Shown here one piece after another: positions 44,225-54,188 of a DNA stretch of 64,000 bases. The stretch spans positions 27,501 to 91,500 of the forward strand of contig CAUYUJ010017873.1 of the NCBI GenBank assembly GCA_963575745.1, in the 5' to 3' direction. This DNA comes from Prorocentrum cordatum. Lineage: Eukaryota > Sar > Dinophyceae > Prorocentrales > Prorocentraceae. The position numbers and the translations under genes were made by a program. Under the pieces are notes generated by a model that made no database searches, was not told where the DNA came from, and saw only the letters and a list, made by a program, of their open reading frames with translations. The number at the start of each line of letters is the position of its first letter. Position 1 is the stretch's first letter.

Positions 44225-45010
44225 GCCTCGTAGAGCTCTTCGGCATCGATGAGCTAGAGGTATTCCGGCGCGGCGTGGAGCTAGTTGGCCGGCCCGGCCA
44301 AAAGAGACAATGTGATAACCTTGGGTCGGTTCTGCTTTGATTGAAAAGAGATTTGACAATTCATTTTGAGAACTGGTATTCTTTTCATGTGTAGTGGATT
44401 ATGCCGCGTCTGCCAATTAAATTCTCAGGTCCGTAGCTGGAATATTACTATCAAAAGACTTGCTGGAACGAGCTGCGTTCCGAGTCATCTTGACACGCGT
44501 TCACGGTTTTCTGTACTTAACTCGAGATTTCGAGAGCTACAGAGCTGATACTTACAGAAACCGATTCAGAATGATCAGGCGCGTTCGCCTGTTGCATCCA
44601 GAGGCCTGGACTCGGTCTGCTATTCGATCTAGGTCCGTAAAATTATTTGTGTTATTCGAGTCATCTTGACCAGTGATGTCGGTTTACTGTACTCAACTCA
44701 AGATTCAGAGGAGCTACAGAGCTGGTACGCAGATAAACTGATGCAGTATCACCAGGCGCTTGCGTCTGTTGCATCGAGAGGCCTGAACTCGTTCTGCTAC
44801 TCGAGCTAGGTCCACAACACTATTCGTATTTCTCTAGTTCTCTTTAGAGGCGCTGTCGGTATTCTGCACTTAACTCTAGCTGTAGCACAGCTACAGAGCT
44901 GGTACGCACAGAAACCAATACAGAATCATCAAGGGCGTTTGGCTGAAGCATCTAGAGCTCTGAACAGAGTCTGCTTCTCGAGCTAAGTCCGCAAAACTAT
45001 TTGTATGCGA

Positions 45011-45094
<84 letters not shown>

Positions 45095-45220
45095 TAAAAC
45101 AGAAAAGTTTTTTGGCTCTCGCTTAAGCTTGCTCCACGTGTTCCGAGGAGCTGGGCAAGAAAATAGCTCTACGAGGTCCCCGGCGGTAACCAGGTTGACG
45201 GCTTACCGCCGGCGCCCAGT
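44225..45220 (+). mobile_element. M unit with a homopolymer expansion
   Basis: GCCTCGTAGAGCTCTTCGG head, S-like start, about three diverged monomers and a hairpin tail. The unit parallels 19013-19877 closely, but its short T tracts near the tail have expanded (45013-45094). Confidence 0.7.
45013..45094 (+). repeat. T66 followed by A16
   Basis: An uninterrupted run of 66 T is followed directly by 16 A. The two related M units have only short T runs here (about 19750 and 59540). Length may be unreliable in the assembly. Confidence 0.9.
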
Positions 45221-46400
45221 AACTCGCAGAGTGCTCCCTCGCGCTGGAGAGCTAGTTGGCAAGAAAAATCTCGACGGACCTTTTGCTGATTTTTGGTCGG
45301 TTGAAAATTTTGTTCTCGAAATTCAACAATTCGTTTGGGCTCTAGTATTTTTCTGACCATCTTCGATCTTATTCCCGCTCGCCTCCTTAATCTCAGCTCG
45401 ATCGGGTAAATATTTCTGCGAAAAAGCGTTGCGGCGGGATTGGCTGTTTCGAGTTATCTTGATACGCGTTGTCGGTTTTTCGTACTTAACTCGAGCTGTA
45501 GGGCAGCTACAGAGCTCATTCTCACAGAAATCGATTGCGAATTATCAGGCGCGTTTTTCTGTTCCATCTAGAAGTCTGAACTCGGTCTGCTGCCCGAGCT
45601 AGGTTCCCGAAACTATTCATTGTTCGAGTCATCTTGAGAGGTGCTGTCAGTTTTCTGCACTTAACTCGGGCTGTAGCGGAGCTACAGGGCTCGTACTCAC
45701 AGGAATCGATTCGAAGACATCAGGCGCGTCCGCCTGCCAAATCGAGAGCTCAGAAATCGGTGTGCTGTCCGAGCTAGGTCCGCAAAACTATTCGTATTCT
45801 TGGAGTCATCTCGAGAGGTGCTGTCCGTTTTCTGCACTTAACTCGAGCTGTAAGGGGGCTGCAGGGATGGCAATCACAGGAACCGATTCGGAGACATCAT
45901 TCGCGTGCGTCTGTAGCATTCAGAGCTCTGAACTCGGTCTGCTGCCCGAGCTAGGTCCGCGAAACTGTTTGTACTGTTCGAGTCATCTTCAGAAATGCTG
46001 TCGGTTTTCTGCACTTAACTCGGGCTGTAAAGGGGCTGCAGGACTGGTAATTACAGGTATCGATTCCGAGACGTCAGGCGCGTCTGTATGTTGCATTCAG
46101 AGATCTCAACTCGGTCTGTTACTCGAGCTAGATGTGAAACTATTTGTATTGTTCGAGTGATCTTAAGAGGTGCTGTCGATTTTCGCACGTAACGCGGGCT
46201 GTAGGAGAGCTACGGAGCTCGTGCGTACAGAAAACGATCCAAAATAATGAGGGGTGTACGGTTGTTGCATCGAGAGGTCTGAAGTCTTAGAATGAAAAAA
46301 TATTTGTTCTCTGCATTTTTTCCAAGATTATATATGGTCAGGAAGCTCTACGAGTCCCCCGGCGGTAAGAAAGGTTGACGGTTTACCGCCGGCGCCCAGT
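45221..46400 (+). mobile_element. L unit with shortened head
   Basis: H1 is reduced to AACTCGCAGAGTGCTCCCTC plus its end. Leader, about five monomers and a normal tail follow. Confidence 0.75.
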
Positions 46401-46486
46401 TTCCCCTAGCAAGTTATTGCTGGAAGCTTAAGAGTAATTCCGGGGCGCTGGAGAGCTAGTTGGCAAGAAAAATCTCGACGGACCTT
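46401..46486 (+). mobile_element. L unit, 5' part, host of a later insertion
   Basis: H1 3' portion and leader stopping at GACGGACCTT. The continuation TTGGTGACTTTCGG is found at 54189, so the 7.7 kb between them was inserted into this unit. Confidence 0.7.
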
Positions 46487-47535
46487 AACTCGTAGAGCTT
46501 CCCTTAGCAAGTTGTTGCTGGAAGCTTAAGAGTAATTCCCGGGCGCTGGAGAGCTAGTTGGCAAGAATAATCTCGACGGACCTTTTGGTGACTTTTGGTC
46601 GGTTGAAAATTTGGTTCTCGAAATTCAACCATTCGTTAGAGCTCTAGTATTTTTTCCCGTGATATTCGATCTTATTCCCGCTCGCCATCTGGATCTCAGC
46701 TCGACCGGGTACCTTTTACTGCCAAAAAGCACTGCGGCGGGATCGGCCGTTTCGAGTCATCTTGATACGCGCTCTCGGTATTTTGGGCTTAAATCGAGCT
46801 GTAGGGCAGCTACAGAGCTCATTTTCACAGAAATCGATTGCGAATCATCAGACGCGTTCGTCTGTTTCATCTGGAGGTCTGAACTCGCTCTGCTGCCCGA
46901 GCTAGGTTCGCGAAACTATTCATTGTTCGAGTCATCTTGAGAGGTGCTGCCAGTTCTCTGCACTTGACTCGGGCTGTAGCGGAGCTACAGGGCTCGTACT
47001 CACAGGAATCGATTCGAAGACATCAGGCGCGTCCGCCTGCCCGAGCTAGGTCCACAACACTATTCGTATTCTTCGAGTCATCTTGAGGTGTTGTCCGTTT
47101 TCTGCACCTAACTCGAGCTGTAAGCTGGTAATTACTGGAATCGATTCGGAGACATCAGTCGCGTCCGCCTGTCGCATTCAGAGCTCTGAACACGGTCTGC
47201 TGCTGGAGCTAGGCCTGCGAAACTATTCGTATTGTTCGAGTCATCTTCAGAGGTGCTGTCGGTTTTCTGCACTTGACTCGGGCTGCAGGGCTGGTAATCA
47301 CAGGAGTCGATTCGGAGGCATCAGGCGCGTCCGCCTGTTGCATTCAGAGGTCTGAACTCGGTCTGATACTCGAGCTAGATTCGCGAAACAATTTGTATTC
47401 TTCGAGTGATCTTGAGAGGTGCTGTCGATACTACGGAGCTCGTGCGCACAGAAAACGATCCAGAAGCATGAGGGGCGTTCGGCTGTTGCATCGAGAGGTC
47501 TGAAATAGCTTAGGCTGAAAAACTATTCGTTCTCT

Positions 47536-47559
47536 GGCTCAAGGGGGGTTTGGCTCAAG
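47536..47559 (+). other. two partial spliced-leader matches
   Basis: GGCTCAAG at 47536-47543 and TTTGGCTCAAG at 47549-47559 match the 3' end of the conserved dinoflagellate spliced leader as I recall it. Tandem relics are expected if a trans-spliced RNA was copied back into the genome more than once. Short matches, so chance is possible. Confidence 0.5.
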
Positions 47560-47738
47560 GGTTCGACGTCAGGGTTCGACGTCGAACAGGGCCCACGTCA
47601 GGGCGCACACACAGGCTTGCCTCAAGCCCCCCTCTCGTGCGGTGCGTGTTTGACGCATCGCGGGGGCTGTGTTCACATTGAATTCTCGCTCTCGTTCCTG
47701 ATATCAAGATATCGTGGGGATCGCAGGAAGATCAGGAT

Positions 47739-49235
47739 TTGTCTGGATTTTACAAAAGACCACTGTGGGCGGTTGGATTGAAAACGGACTCGCAGGGAGC
47801 ATATATTATACCGTCAGAAGACGATCAGAGTGAATATTTCACGTCAGCTGACTTTGGTGTGGAAAGTGACCCACATCCGTGTGATTGGTTGAAAGACACA
47901 TCAGCTACTGTGCCGCGATTAACGACGCAGGAGAAGAGAGAAGATCAGATAGCACTTGAGTTGGAAATTTCTCCACCAGAGGCATTTGTTCAGCAGGAGG
48001 CGTACGATTTCAAGAAGATTGGGCAATCAGATAGATATCAGGCTGCACTTCACACATTGCGTACAGTCAAAGAGAGGAATAAACGACGTTCGTCAGCAAT
48101 CATGGCGGATGACAAAGCAGAAGATAGCAAAATGGGAGGGAATGCGAGTAGTGAATGGTTGAGAGAGGTGAGGGCGAAAGGGGAGGGCAAAGGTTCCAGT
48201 GCTTCGAGTGGTCTGGCCGCGGCTTCCAGTGCTGCTGTCCAGGCGCCTCATTTAGCTACAGCCCAAGTCCCCAATGCTACGAGTGGTCTGGCCGTGGCCC
48301 AAAGTGCTGCTGTCCAGGCGCCTCAACCAGCTACAATGACGCCCGAGGAAATGTTCAGACAGATTTTGAAGGGCCAGAGTGAAGTAACTGCGACGGTTAG
48401 TGAGTTCAAAACATCGGTTGCAGCTGATTTACATGTCATGGAGGAGAAGATTGATAGAACAACGTCAGATGTCAAAACGTTATCGGAGCAAATGAAACAG
48501 GCCCAAGCTGACATTCAGAATCTGAAAAATGGAGACGCTCAATCTTGCGCAAGCGGTTCGACTAGATACGGATCAGGTGACGCGGGCAGTGGTGCAGGGC
48601 ATAATTCGAACTGGGTACCATCATATATTGAGTTCAAAGGATGGATATCACGTGAGGGTTGGAAGAATAGAGAGATAAAACAAAGGGAGGCCATGAAACA
48701 ACAGGTGCTGACCGACAACATAACGAAATTATTGGGATTGGCATCGCTGGACGCAACACATAATGCTGCTTTTGATCATGCGAGAACTGCGGGGGAGAAT
48801 ACTGGCTGGTACTGGCCATACACACGAGGGCGGATCTATTTCAAAAAGGGGGCGGCAGTGGAGATCATATGGCAGGTTCGGAATTGTTTCGACAGCGAAT
48901 ACAAGAGGGGAAACACTGACCTCCCACCGAATGTAAAATTTCATGTAGAATGCGCGCCATGGAGAACACCCCATGTCCAACAGATTGGTAAGTTCCAGAG
49001 TTGCTTTGCGGAAGTGAAGAAAACGACGGGGACAATGTGCAAGGGGGAGCCAGGGCCGCCAAAATCATACATATGGTTTACACAAAACCCACAGGCAGAT
49101 CCAGACACAAGAGTACTGATTGCTGAATGGGGTGTACACAGCGGGTGGGCGCTACACACTAATAATCTGAGGAGGGTGGAGCCTGAGGTGGATCAAGAGG
49201 GGTTACTCACGAAGCTCAGACAGACGAACAATTGA
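47739..49235 (+). CDS. LINE copy 2 ORF1 protein
   Basis: Likely the RNA-binding particle protein. The frame is open from 47682 with no ATG until 48102 (MADDKAEDSKMGG). The listed start is a TTG used only to show the open region. A conserved FVQQEAYDF at about 47982 lies upstream of the ATG and has a counterpart in copy 1, arguing that translation starts earlier. Residues about 150-200 hold an imperfect repeat of the form SGLAxAxSAAVQAP. Residues about 200-266 look like a coiled coil (EMFRQILKGQSEVTATV ... LSEQMKQAQADIQNLKNGD). A conserved globular part follows (YIEFKGWISREGWKNRE, YWPYTRGRIYFKKG, LPPNVKFHVECAPWR). Coiled coil plus globular region fits a LINE ORF1 layout. No zinc knuckle is seen. 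Ends at UGA, in the same frame as ORF2. Confidence 0.75.
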   Translation: MSGFYKRPLWAVGLKTDSQGAYIIPSEDDQSEYFTSADFGVESDPHPCDWLKDTSATVPRLTTQEKREDQIALELEISPPEAFVQQEAYDFKKIGQSDRYQAALHTLRTVKERNKRRSSAIMADDKAEDSKMGGNASSEWLREVRAKGEGKGSSASSGLAAASSAAVQAPHLATAQVPNATSGLAVAQSAAVQAPQPATMTPEEMFRQILKGQSEVTATVSEFKTSVAADLHVMEEKIDRTTSDVKTLSEQMKQAQADIQNLKNGDAQSCASGSTRYGSGDAGSGAGHNSNWVPSYIEFKGWISREGWKNREIKQREAMKQQVLTDNITKLLGLASLDATHNAAFDHARTAGENTGWYWPYTRGRIYFKKGAAVEIIWQVRNCFDSEYKRGNTDLPPNVKFHVECAPWRTPHVQQIGKFQSCFAEVKKTTGTMCKGEPGPPKSYIWFTQNPQADPDTRVLIAEWGVHSGWALHTNNLRRVEPEVDQEGLLTKLRQTNN

Positions 49236-49238
49236 CGG
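49233..49238 (+). promoter_or_regulatory. candidate readthrough signal UGA-CGG
   Basis: ORF1 stop TGA (49233) followed by CGG, then nine codons in phase (RCQSATQLA) into VATWNV of ORF2 with no intervening stop or ATG. UGA-CGG is a known leaky stop context in several viral genes. The first ATG of ORF2 lies after the catalytic asparagine of the WN motif. Confidence 0.65.
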
Positions 49239-49262
49239 TGCCAGTCTGCCACTCAGCTCGCG

Positions 49263-52200
49263 GTGGCAACTTGGAATGTCAACATGAGGAATAGCGAGCT
49301 TTTGCCAGCAATGCTGGAGTTTTGTCATTATGATGTGCTATGCTTGCAGGAGTGTCAGTACATGTCATCGGCAGCATTTGAAGCATGTGGGTGGCAGGTG
49401 CGTTTTAGTGTGTGCCGACGAGCTGCTGTGGCCTTCAGGGGCCCATGGGCGGCGACTATTTCGGACAGTAAGTGCGGTGAGAGGTTTGCTGTTGTACAAT
49501 TTGCATCTGTGGTCGTGTCCTCAGTGTACCTACCCACAGTGCAGCGGGGAGATGATAGGCTCGATGAATATTGTGACGTCCTAGCTAAGCTGTGTGCATG
49601 CATGCAACTATGTAGCGAGCAATACCAGGGGTCCAAAGTATTGCAGTTTGTGGGGACAGATGCGCAGACGGAGCTGGAACAAAATCTCTTGGGGTTCACG
49701 GGAGAAGGATTGGAGGAGGTGTGGATGAGGTCGGAGGCGAAACATCATGAGGAGAGGAGGGACATGCTCGTGCGCTTTCTGAATCACTGGGGTCTTTGTG
49801 CAGCCAACACCTACGGCGTGCGACAAGTGACGCACAGGCCATGGAGTACCAGCAGCTACTCCAGGGTGTTGGACTATGTATTTGTGCCGACACAATTTGC
49901 AGGTACCGAGGTGGCTCGGACCAACTGCTCATTTGAATGCACGGTGGAATTTGTGGATCCTACGCAGGATCGAGCGTCACGCTACAGTGACCATGCGAAG
50001 GTAGGTGTGAGGATAAAACATACGTCGGTGCGCAAGCCTTTCGTGCGACCCAGGCCCCCGAGCCTCATCAATTGGGCCCCGGAGGATTATGAGTCAGCGA
50101 ATGTGTTCAGTACACTGGCCGATGTGCAGGTACAACAACATATGAACCAACAGGGTGACATAAATATACAAACAGTTGGACAGATGCTTGTGGATGCTGC
50201 GACGATGTGTAGGCATACAAAGGGCAGGGCGGATACTAAACCAATCAAAAAACCTGACCAACTCGTGGACGTTGAAGCGGAGTTAAGGAGGGGTGTCTTC
50301 GGTGAGCGTAGGAAACAATTACTGAGACGTCAAAAAACACTCCGAAGAAAGTTCAGGCGGGATCAGCTCCTCAAGGACTCCACTGGCCTCAAACATGGAC
50401 CCCGTAGGTGTATCAAGGAAATGCTTTGTGACGGGATACTGACAGAAAATAAACAAAGATGGGTGGAGGAGCTCAACAAACACGTACAACGGTCATATAC
50501 ATGTGATGGGGAGGGAGGAGCTGCAAAGAGAGAGTTGCATCGACTACGGACACAGTGGGAGGCAGAGGGCAGAACTACGAACAGGGTCATATCTATGGGT
50601 GTGTTGCTGGGGGCTCGAGCCCGATTGAAGGGCGGCACCGCAGCGGGCTCTGATGGCCTGGTGGCGGAGATTCTCAAAGCAATACCTTGGAATGCATTGA
50701 GATTGATACGACACTCATTTCAAGAAATACATGATCAGAAAAAGTCGTCACCTGATTCGTGGAGAAAGTTGTGCGTGCAGTTGATTCCAAAAATGAGCAT
50801 GATCCAAACATTTGGGGAGACTCGTGCAATATCGCTGTTGAGTGTTATGAGCAAGTGGTACATGGCGTGCCTTCTTATTCTTGTGGAGGAACATGGACAT
50901 ATCAAAAAATTGGCGACATATGGATTCCAGAAGAGTCACAAAGTTCATCACATGACGGCCCCTTTGCTGCACATGACACGTCATGCCACCCTCTGGGGAA
51001 AAGGCGAGTCGATACATATGGGGATAATGGATATAAAGAAAGCGTTTGATCATGTCACTGTCTCGATGGTGATCCGCGCGATGGAACATCTGAGATATCC
51101 AACAGATCTGATTATTGCAATTGTGGAGCCTATGATTGGAAACACAGCAGTTTTTGATTTCCAGGATGTGTGCAGCGAAGAGATCCTCTATAACAAGTCG
51201 GTGCGAACTGGAGGGAAAGAAGGCCCAGTACTCTTCAATATTGTGTTGGAGGCAATTTGGGCCTCTATTGTTGAATCATGGGAAGCATGTCATTTTGGAG
51301 TACGATTGGAAGGCGAGGGGACACAACAGGCGCTGGTCAACCATTACATATGGGCTGACAATGTGGTGCTGCTGGCATCCTCGGCGAATCAGCTGAGGAA
51401 TATGGTGAGTATGTTGACCGTGGCCCTCAGACGGGCTGGTATGGACTGGAAGATTGAGAGCCTGGAGTACCTTGTTTTTGGGCTGAGACAAAACCAGGGA
51501 CCACAATCATTAGTTTGCGAACTGGGAGATGATATTTGTGCACGGGCTGGAGACCCCAGCCTACCCTATCTATTACGTGAGGCGGTGGTTTTGCCGAGAA
51601 AAAGCGAGTGCGACATACCGGGAGTCAAATTTGTGACGAACCCGAGGGATTTCCATGCAGTGCGGCACCGTATTGATGCAGGCAGGCGGTGTTTCTATGC
51701 TGATATTAAATTCTATCGATCACGCGCGGTGAGCATGAGGGAGAAATTCAGACGGTATCAGAGCAGAGTTCAACAGATCATATGCCATGGATGTGTGGGG
51801 TGGAGCTGTAATGAACATGTGCTGAACATATTGAGGAGCTTTGAAGGAAGATGTTTGAACACAATGCGAGGATTACATAGAAAAGAGACGGAAACGTGGG
51901 AGGAGTTCAGGGATCGCAGTACCAACAGATCCAGGGAGATGTTCAAGGAGGGGGGGTTCAAAACGTTGGTGGAGAAAGTTGTGAGGTACAACTTTGAATT
52001 CGCCGTGGAGGTATCCCAATATAAGTGCCACATGCCGTCCACTGTGTATAGCAAATCGTGGCAGCAGACGCTGCGCTCCATGTTGCACGTATCGGGGGAG
52101 TGGACGGTGCAGAGGGATGAAATGCTGGCGGCAGTAAGTCGGAAGATGTCGAGAGAGGGAACGAGACGGCTCAGAGGCAGACCACGAATCGTGGCGAGCA

Positions 52201-52970
52201 GCTGGCATGCACCCTTTGAAAAATGGAGGTCGCTTCTGTGGCACGACACGTGCGTTGTACCGACGGATTGGGAGGAGTTTGTGGAACACATATCACAGAT
52301 ACCCAAAGTGGAGGATATGTTTGTGAGGAGGAGTAAGGAGAGGAGGATGGGAGGGTTTGCGAAGACACCGACAGATGACGAGTTGGCCCGACGTCTTGCA
52401 GTTATTAATGAACAGACTACGATATGGGACCCTGGGATGGAAGGTATCGCTGTTGAAATGTGCGGAGACAGTAAAACGGTCGTACAATGGTTGAGGGGAG
52501 TCTGGGCCTGTGACAACAGCGGGTATGCCAAACGGATCGCCAGGATACAAAATATCATGTATGACGTGAGTGAACAACACAACATACGATGCCCGACGTA
52601 CGGTAGGGATTTCTGGAAACATATCTATAGGGAAGCCAATGCCTATGCTGACGAGCTGACACACCATGCGAGAGAAGGAAACTGTTACAGAATTTACAAG
52701 CACGACTATATCAAACAGAACAAGACAAACATCACATACATCAGAGGATGCTGGGATGGTGGAGTGAGCAGTGAGGGTGCTGCAGGAGGTCACTGGATCG
52801 AAGTTGCTCCAGAGAATGGCCCGTGGACACTCGTGTGCTCAGAAGCCTACATGTTTGATGTAGGAGCCACCGTGACGGAGGCAGAATTATCTGCTGCCGA
52901 GCGCCTGTGCACAGGTGTGGAGCACATTGTTAAAGAAATTTCCTCTGCAAAGCGGAGGAGGCGGATTTAA
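49263..52970 (+). CDS. LINE copy 2 ORF2: APE endonuclease, reverse transcriptase, RNase H-like
   Basis: About 1235 residues that would nick target DNA, copy the LINE RNA and degrade it. Endonuclease (about 1-250): WN at 4-5, E30 in LQECQ, Y89, D133 in GTDAQ, D204 in RVLDY, SDH at 242-244. Reverse transcriptase (about 440-800): LKGGTAAGSDGL, D590 in IMDIKKAFDHV, RTGGKEGPVLFN, and WADN at 697-700 where most RTs have xxDD. A linker with WEEFRDRS follows. The C-terminus has RNase H motifs in an unusual order: GDSKTVV (D1069), REANAYADEL (D1130), then CWDGGVSSEG (D1165) and EAELSAAERL (E1208). Numbering starts at the GTG of 49263, but the true N-terminus probably lies upstream through readthrough. 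No frameshift or stop. Confidence 0.92.
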   Translation: MATWNVNMRNSELLPAMLEFCHYDVLCLQECQYMSSAAFEACGWQVRFSVCRRAAVAFRGPWAATISDSKCGERFAVVQFASVVVSSVYLPTVQRGDDRLDEYCDVLAKLCACMQLCSEQYQGSKVLQFVGTDAQTELEQNLLGFTGEGLEEVWMRSEAKHHEERRDMLVRFLNHWGLCAANTYGVRQVTHRPWSTSSYSRVLDYVFVPTQFAGTEVARTNCSFECTVEFVDPTQDRASRYSDHAKVGVRIKHTSVRKPFVRPRPPSLINWAPEDYESANVFSTLADVQVQQHMNQQGDINIQTVGQMLVDAATMCRHTKGRADTKPIKKPDQLVDVEAELRRGVFGERRKQLLRRQKTLRRKFRRDQLLKDSTGLKHGPRRCIKEMLCDGILTENKQRWVEELNKHVQRSYTCDGEGGAAKRELHRLRTQWEAEGRTTNRVISMGVLLGARARLKGGTAAGSDGLVAEILKAIPWNALRLIRHSFQEIHDQKKSSPDSWRKLCVQLIPKMSMIQTFGETRAISLLSVMSKWYMACLLILVEEHGHIKKLATYGFQKSHKVHHMTAPLLHMTRHATLWGKGESIHMGIMDIKKAFDHVTVSMVIRAMEHLRYPTDLIIAIVEPMIGNTAVFDFQDVCSEEILYNKSVRTGGKEGPVLFNIVLEAIWASIVESWEACHFGVRLEGEGTQQALVNHYIWADNVVLLASSANQLRNMVSMLTVALRRAGMDWKIESLEYLVFGLRQNQGPQSLVCELGDDICARAGDPSLPYLLREAVVLPRKSECDIPGVKFVTNPRDFHAVRHRIDAGRRCFYADIKFYRSRAVSMREKFRRYQSRVQQIICHGCVGWSCNEHVLNILRSFEGRCLNTMRGLHRKETETWEEFRDRSTNRSREMFKEGGFKTLVEKVVRYNFEFAVEVSQYKCHMPSTVYSKSWQQTLRSMLHVSGEWTVQRDEMLAAVSRKMSREGTRRLRGRPRIVASSWHAPFEKWRSLLWHDTCVVPTDWEEFVEHISQIPKVEDMFVRRSKERRMGGFAKTPTDDELARRLAVINEQTTIWDPGMEGIAVEMCGDSKTVVQWLRGVWACDNSGYAKRIARIQNIMYDVSEQHNIRCPTYGRDFWKHIYREANAYADELTHHAREGNCYRIYKHDYIKQNKTNITYIRGCWDGGVSSEGAAGGHWIEVAPENGPWTLVCSEAYMFDVGATVTEAELSAAERLCTGVEHIVKEISSAKRRRRI

Positions 52971-52986
52971 CTGGCTCTAGCCCTTA

Positions 52987-53014
52987 GGCTTGGGCGCACG
53001 CGCCCTGTGTAGCC
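52987..53014 (+). other. LINE copy 2 3' UTR hairpin
   Basis: GGCTT opposite TAGCC outside, GGGCG/CGCCC inside, same bulge as in copy 1. ORF2 sequences around it differ between copies while this block is conserved, which points to a function at the RNA level. Confidence 0.65.
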
Positions 53015-53098
53015 TGACCAAACACCAATATATGGTCAGGAAGCTCTACGAGTCCCCCGGCGGTAAGAAAGGTTGACGGTTTACCGCCGGCGCCCAGT

Positions 53099-54188
53099 TC
53101 CGGTGCGCTGGAGAGCTAGTTGGCAAGAAAAATCTCGACGGACCTTTTGCTGACTTTTGGTCGATTGAAAATTTTGTTCTCGAAATTCAAGAATTCGTTT
53201 GAGCTCTAGTATTTTTTCCCATGATATTTGATCTTATTCCCGCTCGCCATCTTGATCTCAGCTCGATCGGGTACCTTTTGCTGCCAAAAAGCAGGCAGCC
53301 GGGATCGGCCGTTTCAAGTCATCTTGACACGCGATGACGGTTTTCTGAACATAACTCGAGATACAGGACAGCTACAGAGTTGGTAAGCACACCTTATCGA
53401 TTCAGAATGATCAGGCGCGTTGGCCGGTTGAATCTAGAGGTCTGAACTCGGTCTGCTCGCCGAGCTAGGTCCGCAAACCTATTCGTATTATTCGAGTCAT
53501 CTTGACAAACGCTCTCGGTTTTCTGTACTTAACTCGAGCTATAGGACAGCTACAGAGCTTATACTTACAGAAACTGATTCATAATCACCAGTCGCATTTG
53601 TCTGTTGAATCCAGAGATCTGAACTCGGTCTCCTGCCCGATCTAGAATCGCGAAACTATTCGTATTGTTCGAGTCATCTTGAGAAGTGCTCTCGGTTTTC
53701 TGCACTCGACTCGGGGGGGGCTACAGTGCTGGTGGTCACAGGAATCGATTTGAAGACATTATGCGCAGTGCTCGGAACTCGGTCTGCTGCCCGAACTAGG
53801 TCCGCGAAGCTATTGTATTGTTCGAGTCATCCTGAGAGGTGCTGGTGGTTTTCTACTTAACTCAGACGCGTCCGCCTGTCGCATTGAGAGGTCTGAACTC
53901 AGTTTGATACTCGAGCTGAGTTGTCAAACTATTTGTTTTGTTAGATTCATCTTGAGAGGTGCTGTCGATTTACGCACGTAACTCGGGCTGTAGGAGACCT
54001 ACAGAGCTCGCAAAGAAGGCAATCCACAAGCATCGGGGGCGTTCGGCTGTTGCATCGAGAGGTCTGAAATCGCTTGGGCTGAAAAATATTCGTTCTCTGC
54101 AATTTTCTTTTCGACATTATAATTGTCAGGAAGCTCTACGAGTCCCCCGGCGGTAAGGAAGGTTGACGGTTTACCGCCGGCGCCCAGT
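53099..54188 (+). mobile_element. L unit with short head remnant
   Basis: Begins TCCGGTGCGCTGGAGAGC, leader, about four monomers. One monomer is internally deleted near 53760. Normal tail. Confidence 0.75.

Larger units (their letters stand above)
47536..53027 (+). mobile_element. LINE retrotransposon copy 2 (ORFs intact)
   Basis: About 5.5 kb, inserted in an L tail. A 5' region with spliced-leader-like pieces, ORF1, an in-frame UGA, ORF2 and a 3' UTR hairpin, ending CAAACACCA. No poly(A) tail and no clear target duplication. Neither ORF has an internal stop or frameshift, so this is the better candidate for a recently active element. Confidence 0.9.
46487..53098 (+). mobile_element. L unit interrupted by LINE copy 2
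   Basis: H1 head, leader and monomers 46487-47535, then the LINE, then the last tail bases and hairpin 53028-53098. About 15 bases usually present between TTCTCTG and TATATGGTC are absent, so the LINE insertion removed a little target sequence instead of duplicating it. Confidence 0.8.

Noticed and set aside
45013-45078. Poly(A) tail of a retroposed sequence (minus strand)
   Set aside because: The tract is inside an M unit that is collinear with sister units on both sides, and their short T runs occupy the same place.
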